A stretch of DNA of 64,000 nucleotides. Origin: Dentipellis sp. KUC8613 (taxonomy: Eukaryota; Basidiomycota; Agaricomycetes; Russulales; Hericiaceae). The DNA is taken from positions 745,966 through 809,965 of the forward strand of contig NSJX01000009.1 of NCBI GenBank assembly GCA_002286715.1. Direction: 5' to 3'. This document shows positions 33,292 through 44,660 of this stretch, piece by piece (the stretch's first letter is position 1; every line of letters starts with the position of its first letter). The position numbers were made by a program, and so were the translations under genes. Below the pieces are notes generated by a model that saw only the letters and a list, made by a program, of their open reading frames with translations, was not told the DNA's origin and searched no databases.

Positions 33292-35870
33292 TCAGGCCTG
33301 CGACAGCACGAGCGGCATCGACATCTTGCCGTCCACGTGCGGCGAGAGCGTGAGCCCCATCGGCCACGCGATCTTGTCCGCGTGCGCGGACGGCGCGAAG
33401 TGCAGCGCCGCGACGAGCTCGCTGATCAGGATCTCTGTGCGTGCGTTCGTGCGTGCGTGAGCGGTTGTTCATGTGACATGCAACGATGCAGAGGAGGTAG
33501 AGAGGGAGGGGATGGGGAGGATGGGGAGGGAGGGAGAGAGGAAGGGGAAAGAGGGGCTTACTGAGCTCCATCTGGACGTAGCGGTAGCCGAGGCAGTGGC
33601 GTTTGCCGTCGAGGAAGGTCATACTGCACACACACGCGTCAGTCGCATAACCAGACGAAAAATCATACAAAGAGCAGAGAAGAGGGAGGGCGGGGGGACG
33701 CACATGTGCGAGTAGATGCCCGGCATCTTGGTGCTCTTCACCGTCTCGGGCAGCGGCTCCATCCAGCGCTGCGGGCGCCACTCGTCCGCGTCGGGCCCCC
33801 ACACGGCGCGCGACCGGTTCACGCCGACGAGCGACATCGTCACGACGGTGCCCTTGGGCAGCACGAGCTCGTGCAGCGGCGTGCCGTCGCGACCGGTTAT
33901 GGGGAACGCGAGCGGGAGGACGGTGTCTTGGAGCGCCCTGTGTGCGTGCGTGCGTGCGTCAGCGTTAGCGTTATGGCCTACTGGGTGTAAGGGGGAAGGA
34001 GGGAGGGGACGGACATGCGGTCGATGAAGCCGGCAGGGGGGTACCTGTGACAGGGAGTTAACACGGTGAAAGGAACCGAGAGGGGAGCGGGAGGAGAAAC
34101 GCACAGCCGCAGCGTCTCGCGGTACACGGCGTCGAGCCACGGCAGCGCGAGCAGCTTGTCATACGCGATCTCGCCGCCGCCCTCCTCCTTGGCGGCCGTG
34201 ATCTCGTCGCGCAGCGCCGCCTGCACGTCGGCGTGCTCCGAGAGCAGCTGGATCGTGCGCAGGATGGCAGAGGAGGAGGTGTCGGTTGCGGCGAAGAGGA
34301 GCGTGCGGAACTGGTTGGTCGGGAGGGGGTGAGGAGAAGGATGGGATGGGGATTAGTGTATGTATGAATAAGATACTTGCGAGACGTACGTGCGAGGTGG
34401 CTTCTTGCTCCGAGACGCGGTCCGGTCTGTCCGCGAGGACGTGTTCGCTAACTGCACCCCCCGCATCAGCACATCCTCGCATACACAACAACAACAACAA
34501 CAACAACAACAGCAAGAAAAAACACTGACTGATAGCCGTCATAAGATCCTTGCCCATCGACGCGTCGCTGCCGTTGATGATCGCGTTCTTCTTCTCCTGG
34601 AACATCGTCTGCGAGTTGCGCTCGAGCTCCCAGATGAAGTTGCGGATGACCGCGACGAGCGGCGAGGGCACGAGCGTGAGGAGCCACCGGTTGAAGCGCG
34701 GCGTCGAGAGGCTCGCGATGCGCGGCAGGAAGTATTTGACGCCGAGGCGCGCGGCGGGGATCGAGAGCGCCACGCTGCGGGCGGTTAGTAGGCGCGAAGG
34801 ACGGGGATGGGGAGGGAGAGAAGGGAAGGACGTACAAGCCGCCCTTGAGGTCCTCGCCGTACAGGTTCGGCTTCGCGTCGACCTCGAGCGAGTCGAGCGA
34901 GACGCCCATCGCGCCCTGCCCGACGAACTCGAGCGACACGCGCGTGCCCCAGTGGCTCATGTCCATCTGCGCACCGCTCATCAGCCGCCATCCACAACCA
35001 CACACAGGCACACAGAGAGGGGAGAGAGAGGGCGTACCTCGGTCGGGCCGTCCGTGCAGAGCGTTTTGAGCGATTGGACGAACTGGTGTAAGGAGGAAGA
35101 TGGGGTGTTAGTAGGAAGGAGGAGTGGGAGAGAGGGGAGGGAAGGGGCGTACGCGGTGCGTGACCTCGTAGAAGAGCGGCGGCATGTGCTTGAGGTACGA
35201 CGCGCCGAAGATGGGGTTGAGGTACTTGCGCTGGCGGATGTGCTCCGCGCCGTGCGTCGACCCGAGGCCCTTGGTGCCGAGCACCATCTGCAGCATGAGG
35301 TGGATCTCGGGCGGGTCGTCCCAGATGTTCTCGTCCTAGGACAGGTCATATGGTGTTAGATAGGGTGGGTGGGAGGAGGAAGAGGGAAGGCGCACGCGGC
35401 GGCACATGTGGTTGAGCGCGAGCGGGTCGGCGATGTAGACGAGGTCATTGCACTGTGTAGGATGTTAGAAGGGTAGACGATGATAAAGAGGAAGGCGACC
35501 CACGAGAGGCGGCGTAGTGATCCTGCACACGTTTCCGTCTACACACAGCGTCAGCCGTAACCTTACATGCACTCTCGTTCCACATACAGTCCTTGTTAAT
35601 CTCGTCGAAGAACTCCCATCCCTTGTCCGCATCATGCAGCAGCACGTAGTTGCCTAGCGCGCACACCGGTCAGCTGAGCCCCCCGCACACGCACGGATCA
35701 GGCCATGACGTACCGGCCCACGCGCGCGACTCGGGCCCGGGGATGTTGCTGATCTGGTGCTGGATGCGGCGGCGGATGCGCACCCAGACGGCGAGGCAGA
35801 GGACGGAGGCGGCGGCGACGGCCTTGACGACGAGGTCGGGGGTGAGGGGCGGGACTGCGAGCGACGGCAT
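33292..35870 (-). CDS. eriI: Cytochrome P450 monooxygenase (551 aa, 14 exons), EriI-like
   Basis: Exons in coding order: 35870-35714, 35653-35588, 35538-35504, 35452-35396, 35335-35153, 35082-35038, 34966-34836, 34774-34530, 34451-34390, 34310-34105, 34044-34015, 33937-33704, 33623-33562, 33434-33292. A membrane anchor (about residues 12-30) precedes IPGPESRAWAG. The I-helix reads FAATDTSSSA, the ExxR motif is in YRETLRLYPP and the haem loop is FLDGKRHCLGYR. It belongs to a different P450 family from the four at 0-28 kb, with about twice as many introns. It is divergently transcribed from the SDR at 36325. By position and content it matches the first-named P450 of the erinacine cluster, expected to hydroxylate the cyathane scaffold. 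The symbol rests on synteny from memory. Exon 3 to 4 splicing (donor GTGGGT at 35503) is the least certain junction. Confidence 0.87.
34486..34511. repeat. CAA microsatellite inside a P450 intron
   Basis: Uninterrupted CAA triplets on the plus strand, within the intron between coding exons 8 and 9 of the minus-strand P450. Confidence 0.8.
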
Positions 35871-36324
35871 GGCGAAGACGGAGACGGACAGTAACAGTGA
35901 TGGTGCTCGACGGCATGGCGCGCGGCGCAGAATTATATGTAAGAGCTCCCCCCGGGCGTTTGTTGCGAGCAGGATGAGCCCACTCGCACTCGCACTCGCA
36001 CTCGCAGAGCGGGCCCGGACCCGAGCGATCCGGAGAACGCGGAGCCAGACGAGTTCGGATCGGGCGTCAGATCGCGCGAGATGCGCCGCGCGGTCGGGAG
36101 GGGCGCTGTCGAGCGATCAATTGCAAGCAGCAATTGCAATTTGTCGTATTTGTGCAGTTGAGTAGTCGCATGTTCCGTGCTCTGCGCGTCGCGAGACCCG
36201 CCATGCCGCCCGCAGGTACAAAAAACGGCCGGCCTCGACGCATTCTAGCACCACCGCTCCTCTATCTCTCCATCACTTCCTAGCTTTCCACTTCTCTCCC
36301 CACAACCCACTCACCACTTCAGCT
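35871..36324. promoter_or_regulatory. Bidirectional promoter, P450 and SDR
   Basis: 454 bp separate the divergent starts at 35870 (minus) and 36325 (plus). A TATA-like ATATAATT lies on the minus strand near 35932-35939. A TACAAAAAA stretch near 36215 serves the plus strand. Two CAATTGC elements lie at 36118-36124 and 36131-36137. Shared control of the two cluster genes is inferred. Confidence 0.5.
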
Positions 36325-37532
36325 ATGTCTGCGAAAGTCGCCATCGTCACCGGAGCCGCGCAGGGCATCGGCCGCGCCATCGCCGTGCGCCTCGCCGCGG
36401 ACGGCTTCGACATCGGCGTGAACGACCTCCCCACCCCCGAGCAGGCAGAGAAGCTCGAGGAGCTCAAGGCCGAGATCGAGAAGCTCGGCCGCAAGGCGAT
36501 CGTCGTCGCCGGCGACGTCTCGCAGGAGCCTGCCGTCGAGAAGATCGTCAAGGACACCGTCGCTGCCTTTGGCGGTCTTGATGTCGTGCGTGCTGTCCTC
36601 TCTCCCGCCTGCGCTCAATAACTGACGCGCCGTACTTAGATGGTCGCGAACGCGGGCACCTGCGAGCTCGCGCCCGTCGTCGCCAGTGCGTCTCCCCCTT
36701 CCATTACTCGAGCTCGCAGCTGACACGAGTGCGCACACCAGCCCCCGTCGAGCAGTGGGACGCGACGCAGGGCGTCAACCTCCGCGGCGTCTTCCTCTGC
36801 TTCAAGCACGCCGGCCAGCAGATGCTCGCCCAGGGAAAAGAGCGCGGCGGACGCCTCATCGGCGGCGCGTCCCTCGGCGGCTTCTCCGGCGTCCCCATGG
36901 GCGGCGCGTACTCCGCCTCCAAGGCCGGCATGCGTGGGCTCACGCATAGTGCCGGTGCGTATTTTGTTTTGGACTGGGCGTATGGCTGGAGGGCTGGCAA
37001 GCTGACTTCTGGTTGTGGATAGCGCGCGAACTCGGGCCGAACGGTATCACCGTCAACTCGTACGCACCTGGTGAGCACCTCTCCCTCCATCCCTGCTGCC
37101 TCTTCTGAGCCGTGTACTAATATGCACTACCACGAACAGGCATCGTCGTCACCCCTCTCAGTTGAGCCCTCTCCCGTCTTCCATCCTCTCCGTAGGATAG
37201 GGTGCCGGTACTGACGCTGCTCGCTAGCACTGCGGAACTTCGGCGCGGAGTTCCTCGAGAGCCAAAAGCCGTCGTGCGCGCTCGGCGATCACGGCACGCC
37301 CGAGGACATCGCCGCGCTCGTCGCGTTCCTCGCGTCCAAGGAGTCGCGCTTCATCACTGGTGCGTGCTGTCTCTCACTTTCTCACTTTGTCTATTGTGTG
37401 AGGCGTGCGTGCTGATGAGTCGGTTTCGTATAGGACAAACTGTAAGCAAATAATTCGCATCTAGTCCCCCGTAGTAGACGATACTGACTTGCTCTGCAGA
37501 TCATGATCGACGGCGGCAGATTGTGCATCTGA
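36325..37532 (+). CDS. eriH: Short-chain dehydrogenase/reductase (252 aa, 8 exons), EriH-like
   Basis: Classical SDR acting on an alcohol/ketone pair with NAD(P)(H). Exons: 36325-36582, 36640-36685, 36742-36954, 37023-37070, 37140-37160, 37228-37359, 37434-37441, 37500-37532. The cofactor loop is TGAAQGIG (residues 9-16) and the structural motif NAG is at 90-92. Catalytic residues are N114, S145, Y158 and K162 (YSASK). The C-terminus is GQTIMIDGG, encoded across an 8-nt exon; without it the frame fails and the conserved GQT is lost. The sequence style is near acetoin/diacetyl reductases, but the cluster context points to oxidation of a cyathane alcohol. The erinacine cluster has two SDRs (EriB, EriH); position next to the P450 suggests EriH. 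Cytosolic, with no targeting signal seen. Confidence 0.88.
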
Positions 37533-37934
37533 GCACTTAGTCTCTCCCGCCCCGCCTGTACCAAGAACGAGATAACACTGGGGGTGTATGCATGTGCATT
37601 GGCAAGGACGGACATTGTTGACATATGGATTAGAGGGGTGCAATTTGCAATTTTGTACGACGTAGAGGTAGAGATGTAGACTGCTGTCTTGGATATTATT
37701 CTGTTTCTCTTGCTTCACTTTACGTGCCCGCGCAGAGCATCGGGTGTGACACTTGATACCAAAGTCGGCCTCACCCTCATGCTCACCCTCGAGCTCAACA
37801 TACAACAATCAACGCAATATAAGATGCGGGATCGGCACCTGCACCTGCATCTACACTCATCTGATGGCATGATAGCATGGCCTGATGATTGGTGCCCCCT
37901 CCAATCTCTCTCCCCACCCGTCGACGCTTCGAAT

Positions 37935-37981
37935 CTGGCATCTGGCATCTGGCATCTGGAATCTGGAATCCGGAATCCGGA
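37935..37981. repeat. Short tandem repeat, CTGGCAT/CTGGAAT type
   Basis: Seven-base units (TCTGGCA, TCTGGAA, TCCGGAA) repeated about six times in non-coding DNA. Confidence 0.7.
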
Positions 37982-38599
37982 CGATGACCGAGCACCGCGA
38001 AGAACGGCTTGTTTGGTCACTCATAAGTAACTGTTGCTCATTGACTCAGTTATAATTACTGTACTCGTTCGCTGATTTGCTCAAAGTCGAAGTCGAGCCT
38101 GAGGCGGGTGAAGAGAATTCCCCAGCATGTGCATCTCGCGCGATCGGGGCTGGATCTACCCCGGGGGACGGCGCGGGTGTGGGTAATGGTGCGGAGGCGA
38201 GGGTGCGGGTGCGGGTAAAGGTGAGATGAGGGTTTTTGGATCTTGGATTTTGATTCCGAGGGAACTGGGTGATAGAGATACAGATACAGATACAGATAAG
38301 TCAAGGTAAAGGTAAACGCGTTTGTTGGGATCGCGAAAGAGATACGTATACATAATACGCGCTATGATCAGCGGTACGCGGTGTACAGTAAGTTCTTGTT
38401 CGAATATGCGTGTACGGTTCGAGTTTGGAGGACTGTTGCAGAGTGGGACGTAGATGTGGAGGCGCGTGTATACGTTGGGTTTGTTGGGATGGCGAGAAGC
38501 AGGATGTAGGGGAGATATGGGGCGGATGTGTATATGCACGCTCAAACAGCTGTGAATACTATGAGTGCGCTGGATCAGACGTGAAGACGCGCTCGGAGG

Positions 38600-39330
38600 G
38601 TAAGCGTGCGCTGGACGTCGATTGCAAGCGTGGTCGAAGTCATTTCGCAGATATCAGGGTAGGCGTAGAGAAGCCTGCGTGCGCGGAGGAGCAATTTGCA
38701 GAGTGTATCGATTGAGAAGACATGCGCGCAGAGGTAACGCGCTGGACGTCATCGTACATGTCAGGCCTCGTCCATGTCGAGCGTCGTCAAAGTCATTTCG
38801 CAGATATTGTGGTACGGGCGCAGAGAAGCCTGCGTGGACGAGGGCACTCTGTCTCTGTGCACGAAGGAGTAATCTGTGCACGGGATCAGGTGGGAAGGCG
38901 CGCGTGGTAGTCAGTGTGCGCTGGACGGAGAGAGCTATCAAGGTAATTTCGCTGCCAATATTGCAGTATGGGCGCAGAGAAGCGTGGGTTGGACGACATG
39001 AGACGAGGCGATAATGGAACGATGGAACGATAGAGTGAGGTGACGATGGAATGGTCCTAGGACAAGAAGTGCACGAAGGAGTCATTTTCGGCATGGATCA
39101 GGTGCGAAGGCGCCTCGGTGCGCTGGACGTCGAGAGTTGTCGAAGTTATTTCGGTGCCGCTGTAAGAGGGCGCGGTCCTAAGACGAGAACTTGAAGTGCA
39201 CGAGAAGTCATTTCCGGAGTGGATCAGATGCGAAGGCGCGTCTCGGTGCGCGCTGGACGTCGAGAGTTGTCCATGTCGTTTCGCTATCCATCGAAAAGAC
39301 GACGCGGCACGAACTTGAAAGTCGTTGAGA
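38600..39330. repeat. Diverged tandem repeat array, about five units
   Basis: GCGCTGGACGTC-like cores occur at about 38609, 38739, 38919, 39121 and 39250. They alternate with TCATTTCGCAGATAT-like blocks, GGGCGCAGAGAAGCCTGCGT-like blocks and GATCAGGTGCGAAGGCGC-like blocks. Units are roughly 130-200 bp and imperfect. No protein is supported. Confidence 0.65.
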
Positions 39331-41669
39331 CGAACGGCAGCGCGACGGCAATGGGCCGACCGATTCGTAGAACGACAATGAATTGACAGAACCAGAACGC
39401 CAATGGAATGACAAAACACCAACAGAACAACGGAGCACCAACGAAACAGTACTAGAGCACTCACCATTTGCAATTCGCCGTTTAGCAGAGTCTTCCGCAT
39501 GCGATCTGCACGATGCTGTGATACATACCGCCCGCGCCTCCGGGTTTGCTGGAACGCTCCGTGCATGGCACTAGTCCTAGCACCTCCCTTACTGTCATCA
39601 GCGCATTTCGAAAACACTTACACATCGCTCCAGAACGCCGCATAGAATCATACTACGGTGAATAACCGTGCCCGAGCATGAAAGGCGCATTCCAAAGCCC
39701 GTTTGGTCCTTGCAAAATGTCAAACTCAGTCAACGAGCCGCCGGCGAGCCCGGCGAGCGTGCGGGCATGCCCAAGTGGTTAGCGTGCGCTGTCGAACATA
39801 CGCACGAGTTCTGAGTTCTGCGTTCTGAGTTCTGCGTTCTGGGTTGAACGTTCTGGCTCGGGCTTCTTTCTGGGTGTTAGTCATGCGTCGGAGGGAGGGA
39901 GATGCCGCGAGCGTGCCGTGTCCCGTTTTCCATTGTGCGGCGTTGTGCGTTACTGCTTGGATTGTTGGGCTGGATATGGCGAGGCGCGAGGCACTTGTAA
40001 TATGTCGATTCCCTGGATTGTATGGGTAGGAGATGGCGCTGTGGGGCGCGTTCTGCTCTAGAGTGCACTTTCAGAAATGAGACGAGATGCGATGTGTGGG
40101 AGGCGCGAAATGGTCACTGGAATGCAAGTGTTCCTCCACTAGTCTCCACTGTCGTGACTCCTGCGATATCGTTATTGTTATCGTCATAGCCACACCACCC
40201 GCGGTATATCTGGTTCTTGAATGGATGTATGCTGCATAACCTGCTAGAGCTGGGCTTAGACTCCAGACATTAGGTTCAGGCTCAGGCCGGGAGCCTAACC
40301 GTAACGTCAACGCGACGCACTGATCATGATGCGCCTGGCGGCCACGCACCACGCACCACGCACCACGACCATTGTCTATGTCATCGCCCGCGCTCGTCGA
40401 TCCCTGGGTATATCACAGTGACATATACAGTGATAATACGCCGGCGAGCCAGCGCGGTGATCTAATCCGATAGACATCGCTCGCGGCTGTACATGTACAT
40501 GTGTGGCAATGACAATGGCAATAGATTCAAGTTATGGGTCAACGTCTTTGGCGAGGGGACGTTGCTGAATGGGCTTACCGTGCATGTCATTATGATAATT
40601 GCGCACGCGCGATCAGAAGCAAGGGACACAGTACTTACATCAGTCTCAGTCTGGGCTCTGCGGTTGCCAATTGCACTCGCGCGCAATTGCAGGACGCCTC
40701 GGGGATACCGCGTACACCCTGAGCTACGCAGACTGAGACTGAGAAGGCTGTCAGCGTGCGAAGCAGCCCGGCCTTCGCCTTCTATTCCATTTGAAAGAAG
40801 GGCGTGCAGGAAGAGGAAGTCGGGGTTACACCGAGACGGCTGTGACAGCCGCACGTCCGAGTCCGAGTCGATTCTGTCATTTCTCTACAGACGCCCTGGC
40901 GGAACCGCTGACGTAACGCTTTCCTATCCGGGCTGCGGTTCCGGCAATTCCCCGGCGCGGCAGGCCCGGGCGGCAGCGCGCTGCAATTGCAACTGTTGGC
41001 TTGTTGCCTTTGGTCACTCCTTCCTCGTCGGCGTCTGCCTCTTTTTCTGGCCTAGGCGGGCGCTGGGCGCGGTTCGCCCCATTGCCCTGTTTTGCTGTGA
41101 TTGGCTATTGGCTATTGCCTCGGACGCGCTGCCGGCTCGGCGAGTCCAGTGCAGGATCGCTGATTGACACTACTGACAGGATACGTCGGGATCGCGTATC
41201 TGCGGTATTTTCTGCCCAGTGCGCGAGTGCTCCCTCAGCCTCCGCGGTCGGCGTCTGCCTGCGCGACCGATTGCGACTGCGATTGCATATGGCTCTGACG
41301 TGCACTGGCACGCTGGCGTCTCCGGATATGCGTTGCTGATAGCGGCAGGGCGTATCATTTGCGGATATGAACGACGCGTGCCCGCTCCTATTGGCAGGCT
41401 TCGTCATGGACGGACGCTGGACGCTGGACGCAGCCCAATCCTGCTTCGACCCTGGAGAACGCAAGATAGTCGCGTTAGTGCGCCGTGGGTTCGCGGTTCG
41501 TGCTTCGCAACTTTCCATGCTGCGGGAGGGGAAGCTGTCGGGGAGGGACAGAGGACAAATGAGGCATCAGGCTCGAATCAGGGTGCGCGCGCAACGTGTT
41601 CTGTTTTTGTTCTGACTGACAGCGTCCGGCGTCTCCGTCACGACACGACTGCTGTCCGAGCAAAGTCGG

Positions 41670-41701
41670 ACTCGGTATCGGTATCGGTATCGGTATCGGA
41701 T
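41670..41701. repeat. CGGTAT hexamer repeat
   Basis: CGGTAT repeated about five times in tandem in non-coding DNA upstream of the UbiA gene. Confidence 0.7.
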
Positions 41702-41931
41702 CCGGCAGGCGACGGGCAACTGGCGCCCGCAGAAGTGCGAGCAATCAGCGCGCCCCTGATGCGTGTCCCGATAGAGCTCTATCCCAGTGCGGACGTCCAG
41801 ATGCGAAGATGCGCCTTGGGCGGACCAGGGCACTTTGTTCCGGGACCCCGCACAATCCGGCCCTGACGCACACCGTGGCTGCGGGCCCGTGGGGACTGCT
41901 ATCAGCCCCGCCCGTCGCCTGTGCGATCGCG

Positions 41932-41941
41932 TATTATAAGG
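41932..41941 (+). promoter_or_regulatory. TATA-like element of the UbiA gene
   Basis: TATTATAAGG lies about 170 bp before the ATG at 42109, with a CCCCGCCC GC-box some 25 bp further upstream and a CT-rich leader downstream. Confidence 0.5.
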
Positions 41942-42108
41942 CTTCTAGGTCGCGACACGCCGCTGCAACATCACCCGGCGCACACACGCTCGCGCAGGAC
42001 ACCCATCCGGCCTCGTCTCGTCCCGTCTCGCCTCCCCTCTGCGCGCTCGCCCCGCCGCCCGCTCTCCTTCATCCTCATCCTCATCCGCATTCCCTCTAAC
42101 GCCCCACC

Positions 42109-43092
42109 ATGTCCTTCATCGCTAGGCGCGTCGCCCGCGAGGTCGACGTCTTCATGGGCTTCTCCTGGCGAGACTGGTCCACGACGCTCATCCCCGGCTC
42201 CCTCTTCGCCTTTGGCGCACTGCGCACGCTCCCGCTCGCCGACGCGGTCCGCAGCTACCTCTTCCTCGTCACCTGGCTCACGCCGTACATCTACTTCTTC
42301 AACCTCTCGAACCAGATCACCGGCGTCGACGAGGACAAGATCAACAAGCCCGACCGGCCGATCCCCTCGGGCAAGGTGACGCTCGCGGGCGCGCAGCGCC
42401 GCTGGGCCGCCGCGCTCTCCGTGTTCGTGGGCGTCGCCGCGTACGCGCCCGCGCTCATGCCCGCGACGCTCTGCTGGATCCTCACCATCGCGTTCCTCAT
42501 CCTCACCCCCGGCGGCGACCACTGGTTCGGGAAGAACAACGTCGCGATGGCCACCGGCACCTGGGCGCTCCTCCAGGCGTCGTGGGTCGCGATCGCCCCG
42601 ACCACGCCCAAGGTCGAGGTGTACATCTACGCCGTGTCTGCCTGGGCGGGCCTCATCACGCACATCCAGGACCTCCGCGACCTCAAGGGCGACATTGCCG
42701 TCGGGCGCTACACGCTCCCCATCGCGTTCGGCGACCGCGGCAGCAGGCTCATTATCTCGTTCGTGTTCATCCCCATGGCGGTGTACGTGCTGCACCTCGC
42801 GGGCATCATGCGCCTCGCGCCCGTCACGCTCAGCGTGCTGCACGTCATCCTCATGTACCGCGTGCTCCGCATGGGCGGCCCGCGCTACGACCACAAGACG
42901 TACATGGTGAGTGCACTTGGCACTTGTACTTGTGGAGTACGAGGGTGGCTGATTGATCCTCGCGTGGCGCAGTTCTATACGTACATATTCTGCCTGATCC
43001 TCGCGTTCACCGCGACGGAGGGCATGGACCTCAAGGTGCTCGGCGGGCTGATCGGGGCGCTGGATTTTGGGGGCATGAAGGTCTCGGTTTAG
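42109..43092 (+). CDS. eriG: UbiA-family membrane prenyltransferase / diterpene cyclase (305 aa after splicing), EriG-like
   Basis: Integral membrane protein with about eight or nine hydrophobic helices. The first metal-binding motif is NQITGVDEDKINKPDRP (residues 68-84). The second is DLRDLKGD (187-194). The first differs from the canonical NDxxDxxxD of UbiA prenyltransferases: Gln and Gly stand where two acidic residues are usual, while D74, E75, D76 and D82 remain. The frame is open throughout, but 42907-42972 is a 66-nt intron (GTGAGT...GCAG) without a stop. Removing its 22 residues joins KTYM to FYTYIF within a helix. UbiA-type cyclases include fumagillin Fma-TC and EriG, which converts GGPP to a cyathadiene. 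A GGPP synthase lies 1.6 kb downstream on the same strand, so the diterpene cyclase reading is favoured over a quinone or haem prenyltransferase. Confidence 0.9.
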   Translation: MSFIARRVAREVDVFMGFSWRDWSTTLIPGSLFAFGALRTLPLADAVRSYLFLVTWLTPYIYFFNLSNQITGVDEDKINKPDRPIPSGKVTLAGAQRRWAAALSVFVGVAAYAPALMPATLCWILTIAFLILTPGGDHWFGKNNVAMATGTWALLQASWVAIAPTTPKVEVYIYAVSAWAGLITHIQDLRDLKGDIAVGRYTLPIAFGDRGSRLIISFVFIPMAVYVLHLAGIMRLAPVTLSVLHVILMYRVLRMGGPRYDHKTYMVSALGTCTCGVRGWLIDPRVAQFYTYIFCLILAFTATEGMDLKVLGGLIGALDFGGMKVSV

Positions 43093-44660
43093 ATGATCTA
43101 GTTATCACGCTGTATCTCACGTATTCGTTCGTTTTTTGTTTATGTAGAACGGTTCCGACAATATTTCGGTAGAGGTGTTCGATGTAGACCGGAGCGTTAG
43201 GGTTATAGAAGTGCGACTGAATTCCTGGAGGATGGCGAGTGGCCGCCCGTTTTGGGAAGTCCTGTAAGATTGATGCTGCGTGCGGCGGATGGAGAGAGAG
43301 GTGCTTTTCTTGGGCATATCGATAGGAATAGAGTATAGAATATCTGGTGTACTGTATTGTAGCTGTACGTGTAACGCTGTAGAGATAGAAACATAGAGCT
43401 TCTCCTTCTCGAATGTCGATTTGAATTTGGGCGAGCGCATATGTCGTGAGGGCGTGGGACGGCGCGGGAAAGGGCGGGCCACGCGCTTGGCGGCCGAGGC
43501 GCGGGCCGGTGATGGGGACGAGAAGCGAGGGCACTGGATGATCGGGAAGACGCATCAGGCACGGCTGCTGCCAGATGCGCTCCCACGTAATCAAGCGGAC
43601 GTCCGACGACTACGCTCGCCGCCAGCGCCAACGGCCGTGTGTACCCCTCGACGGCCATTCCATGGAATCCCCCTCGCGCCATCTTCGGAACGGAGCAGAA
43701 CACCCTGCTCTGCATCCGCCAGACGCTAGTGCGAACCACGCACCGCGACACGTACACCCCCCTGCTTCGCAGGATTCTCGAATCGCAGCGGTAGTACGAC
43801 ATATGCTACTGACACACGAGCGAGATGGCCTCATAGCAAGCAAGCGGGCCACCGCCAGAATTGCAAATCAGCGCGTGCCGTAAACACGCTGCGCGACCAG
43901 TCTGGCATCACGCCCTCATGAGATGAATGAGCTGCTGATTGGCAGCGCCCTCCCCCCCGCCGTCGCGATCCGCACGCGCCGCGCCGTATCGAGGAGATCG
44001 GGGTACAGGAAAGCCAGCGGTGCGGTGCACGGCTCCACGCCCCGCCCGTGGCGTTTTGTCGCCCCCATGCAGCACCGCCGACCACGGACGGCGGCGCCGA
44101 CGCGCCCAATAATGCCAAGCGGGCACCTTCTAGCAGGTTTGTCGTGCGCGTCATGTTGCTCGTACTGGAACTGTGGGTGCCCATCTGATGTCGGAAATGA
44201 GCCTTGTGGTTCTTAGAACAATGCATCATTGCGACAGCACGCTGCATCCTGAAGCCCTGCAGCCCCGTATAGTATCGCCACGGTCGGCGACAAGCGGTCA
44301 ATTTTGAAAGGCCCTGACTACATACTACTACTGCCGTGACTGGTGACTGGTGACTGGCGAATGGAAACAAACAGGCGCGGAGCGCGGATAGCCGCACGCG
44401 TGCGCTGCCGTTTTGGTGCGCAGGCTCTGATGCAGATTGGCGGGGCTCTGCGTTCGCGCTTCCCGGATCTGGGCCTGTGTCAGCAGCCGAATTCAGCTCG
44501 CTGCATCAGCGGCGCGTCGTATAAAAGGTCTTCTGCGCCGGCCCCGAGTCTGCAACTTGTAATTTCCGCCCGCCTTCTCTCCTTTGTGCCTCTCTTCTCC
44601 CCTCTTCTTCCCCACACACCACAACGCGCATCACCCCCCACCGCAATTTCGTCGTTCGCA
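43093..44660. other. Intergenic between UbiA gene and GGPP synthase
   Basis: About 1.6 kb. No gene recognised on either strand. The erinacine cluster has an eriF whose alphabetical place would be here, but I see no supporting frame or motif. The right end holds the GGPP synthase promoter. Confidence 0.5.
44520..44527 (+). promoter_or_regulatory. TATA box (TATAAAAG) of the GGPP synthase gene
   Basis: A perfect TATAAAAG lies 141 bp before the ATG at 44661 and is followed by a pyrimidine-rich leader (44560-44640), a common fungal core promoter layout. Confidence 0.65.

Larger units (their letters stand above)
37533..42108. other. Long intergenic region between SDR and UbiA gene
   Basis: About 4.6 kb with no recognised gene. 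It contains short tandem repeats, the diverged array at 38.6-39.3 kb, CAATTGC elements at 40668, 40684 and 40984, and the UbiA promoter at the right end. A tRNA-like fragment near 39763 lacks the other arms. Confidence 0.5.

Noticed and set aside
39760..39845. tRNA-like text GCCCAAGTGGTTAGCG
   Set aside because: Only a D-arm-like piece; no matching acceptor, anticodon or T-arm could be found, and a TTCTGAG/TTCTGCG repeat follows.
40493..41167. Open frame of 224 codons in the SDR-UbiA gap
   Set aside because: Composition looks random, with no domain or splice partner.
41971..42894. Minus-strand open frame of 307 codons opposite the UbiA gene
   Set aside because: His/Arg/Glu-rich antisense shadow; the plus strand has a clear membrane protein with both metal motifs.
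43093..44660. Search for a transcription factor gene (eriF position)
   Set aside because: No Zn2Cys6, C2H2, bZIP or bHLH pattern seen on either strand; left as intergenic.
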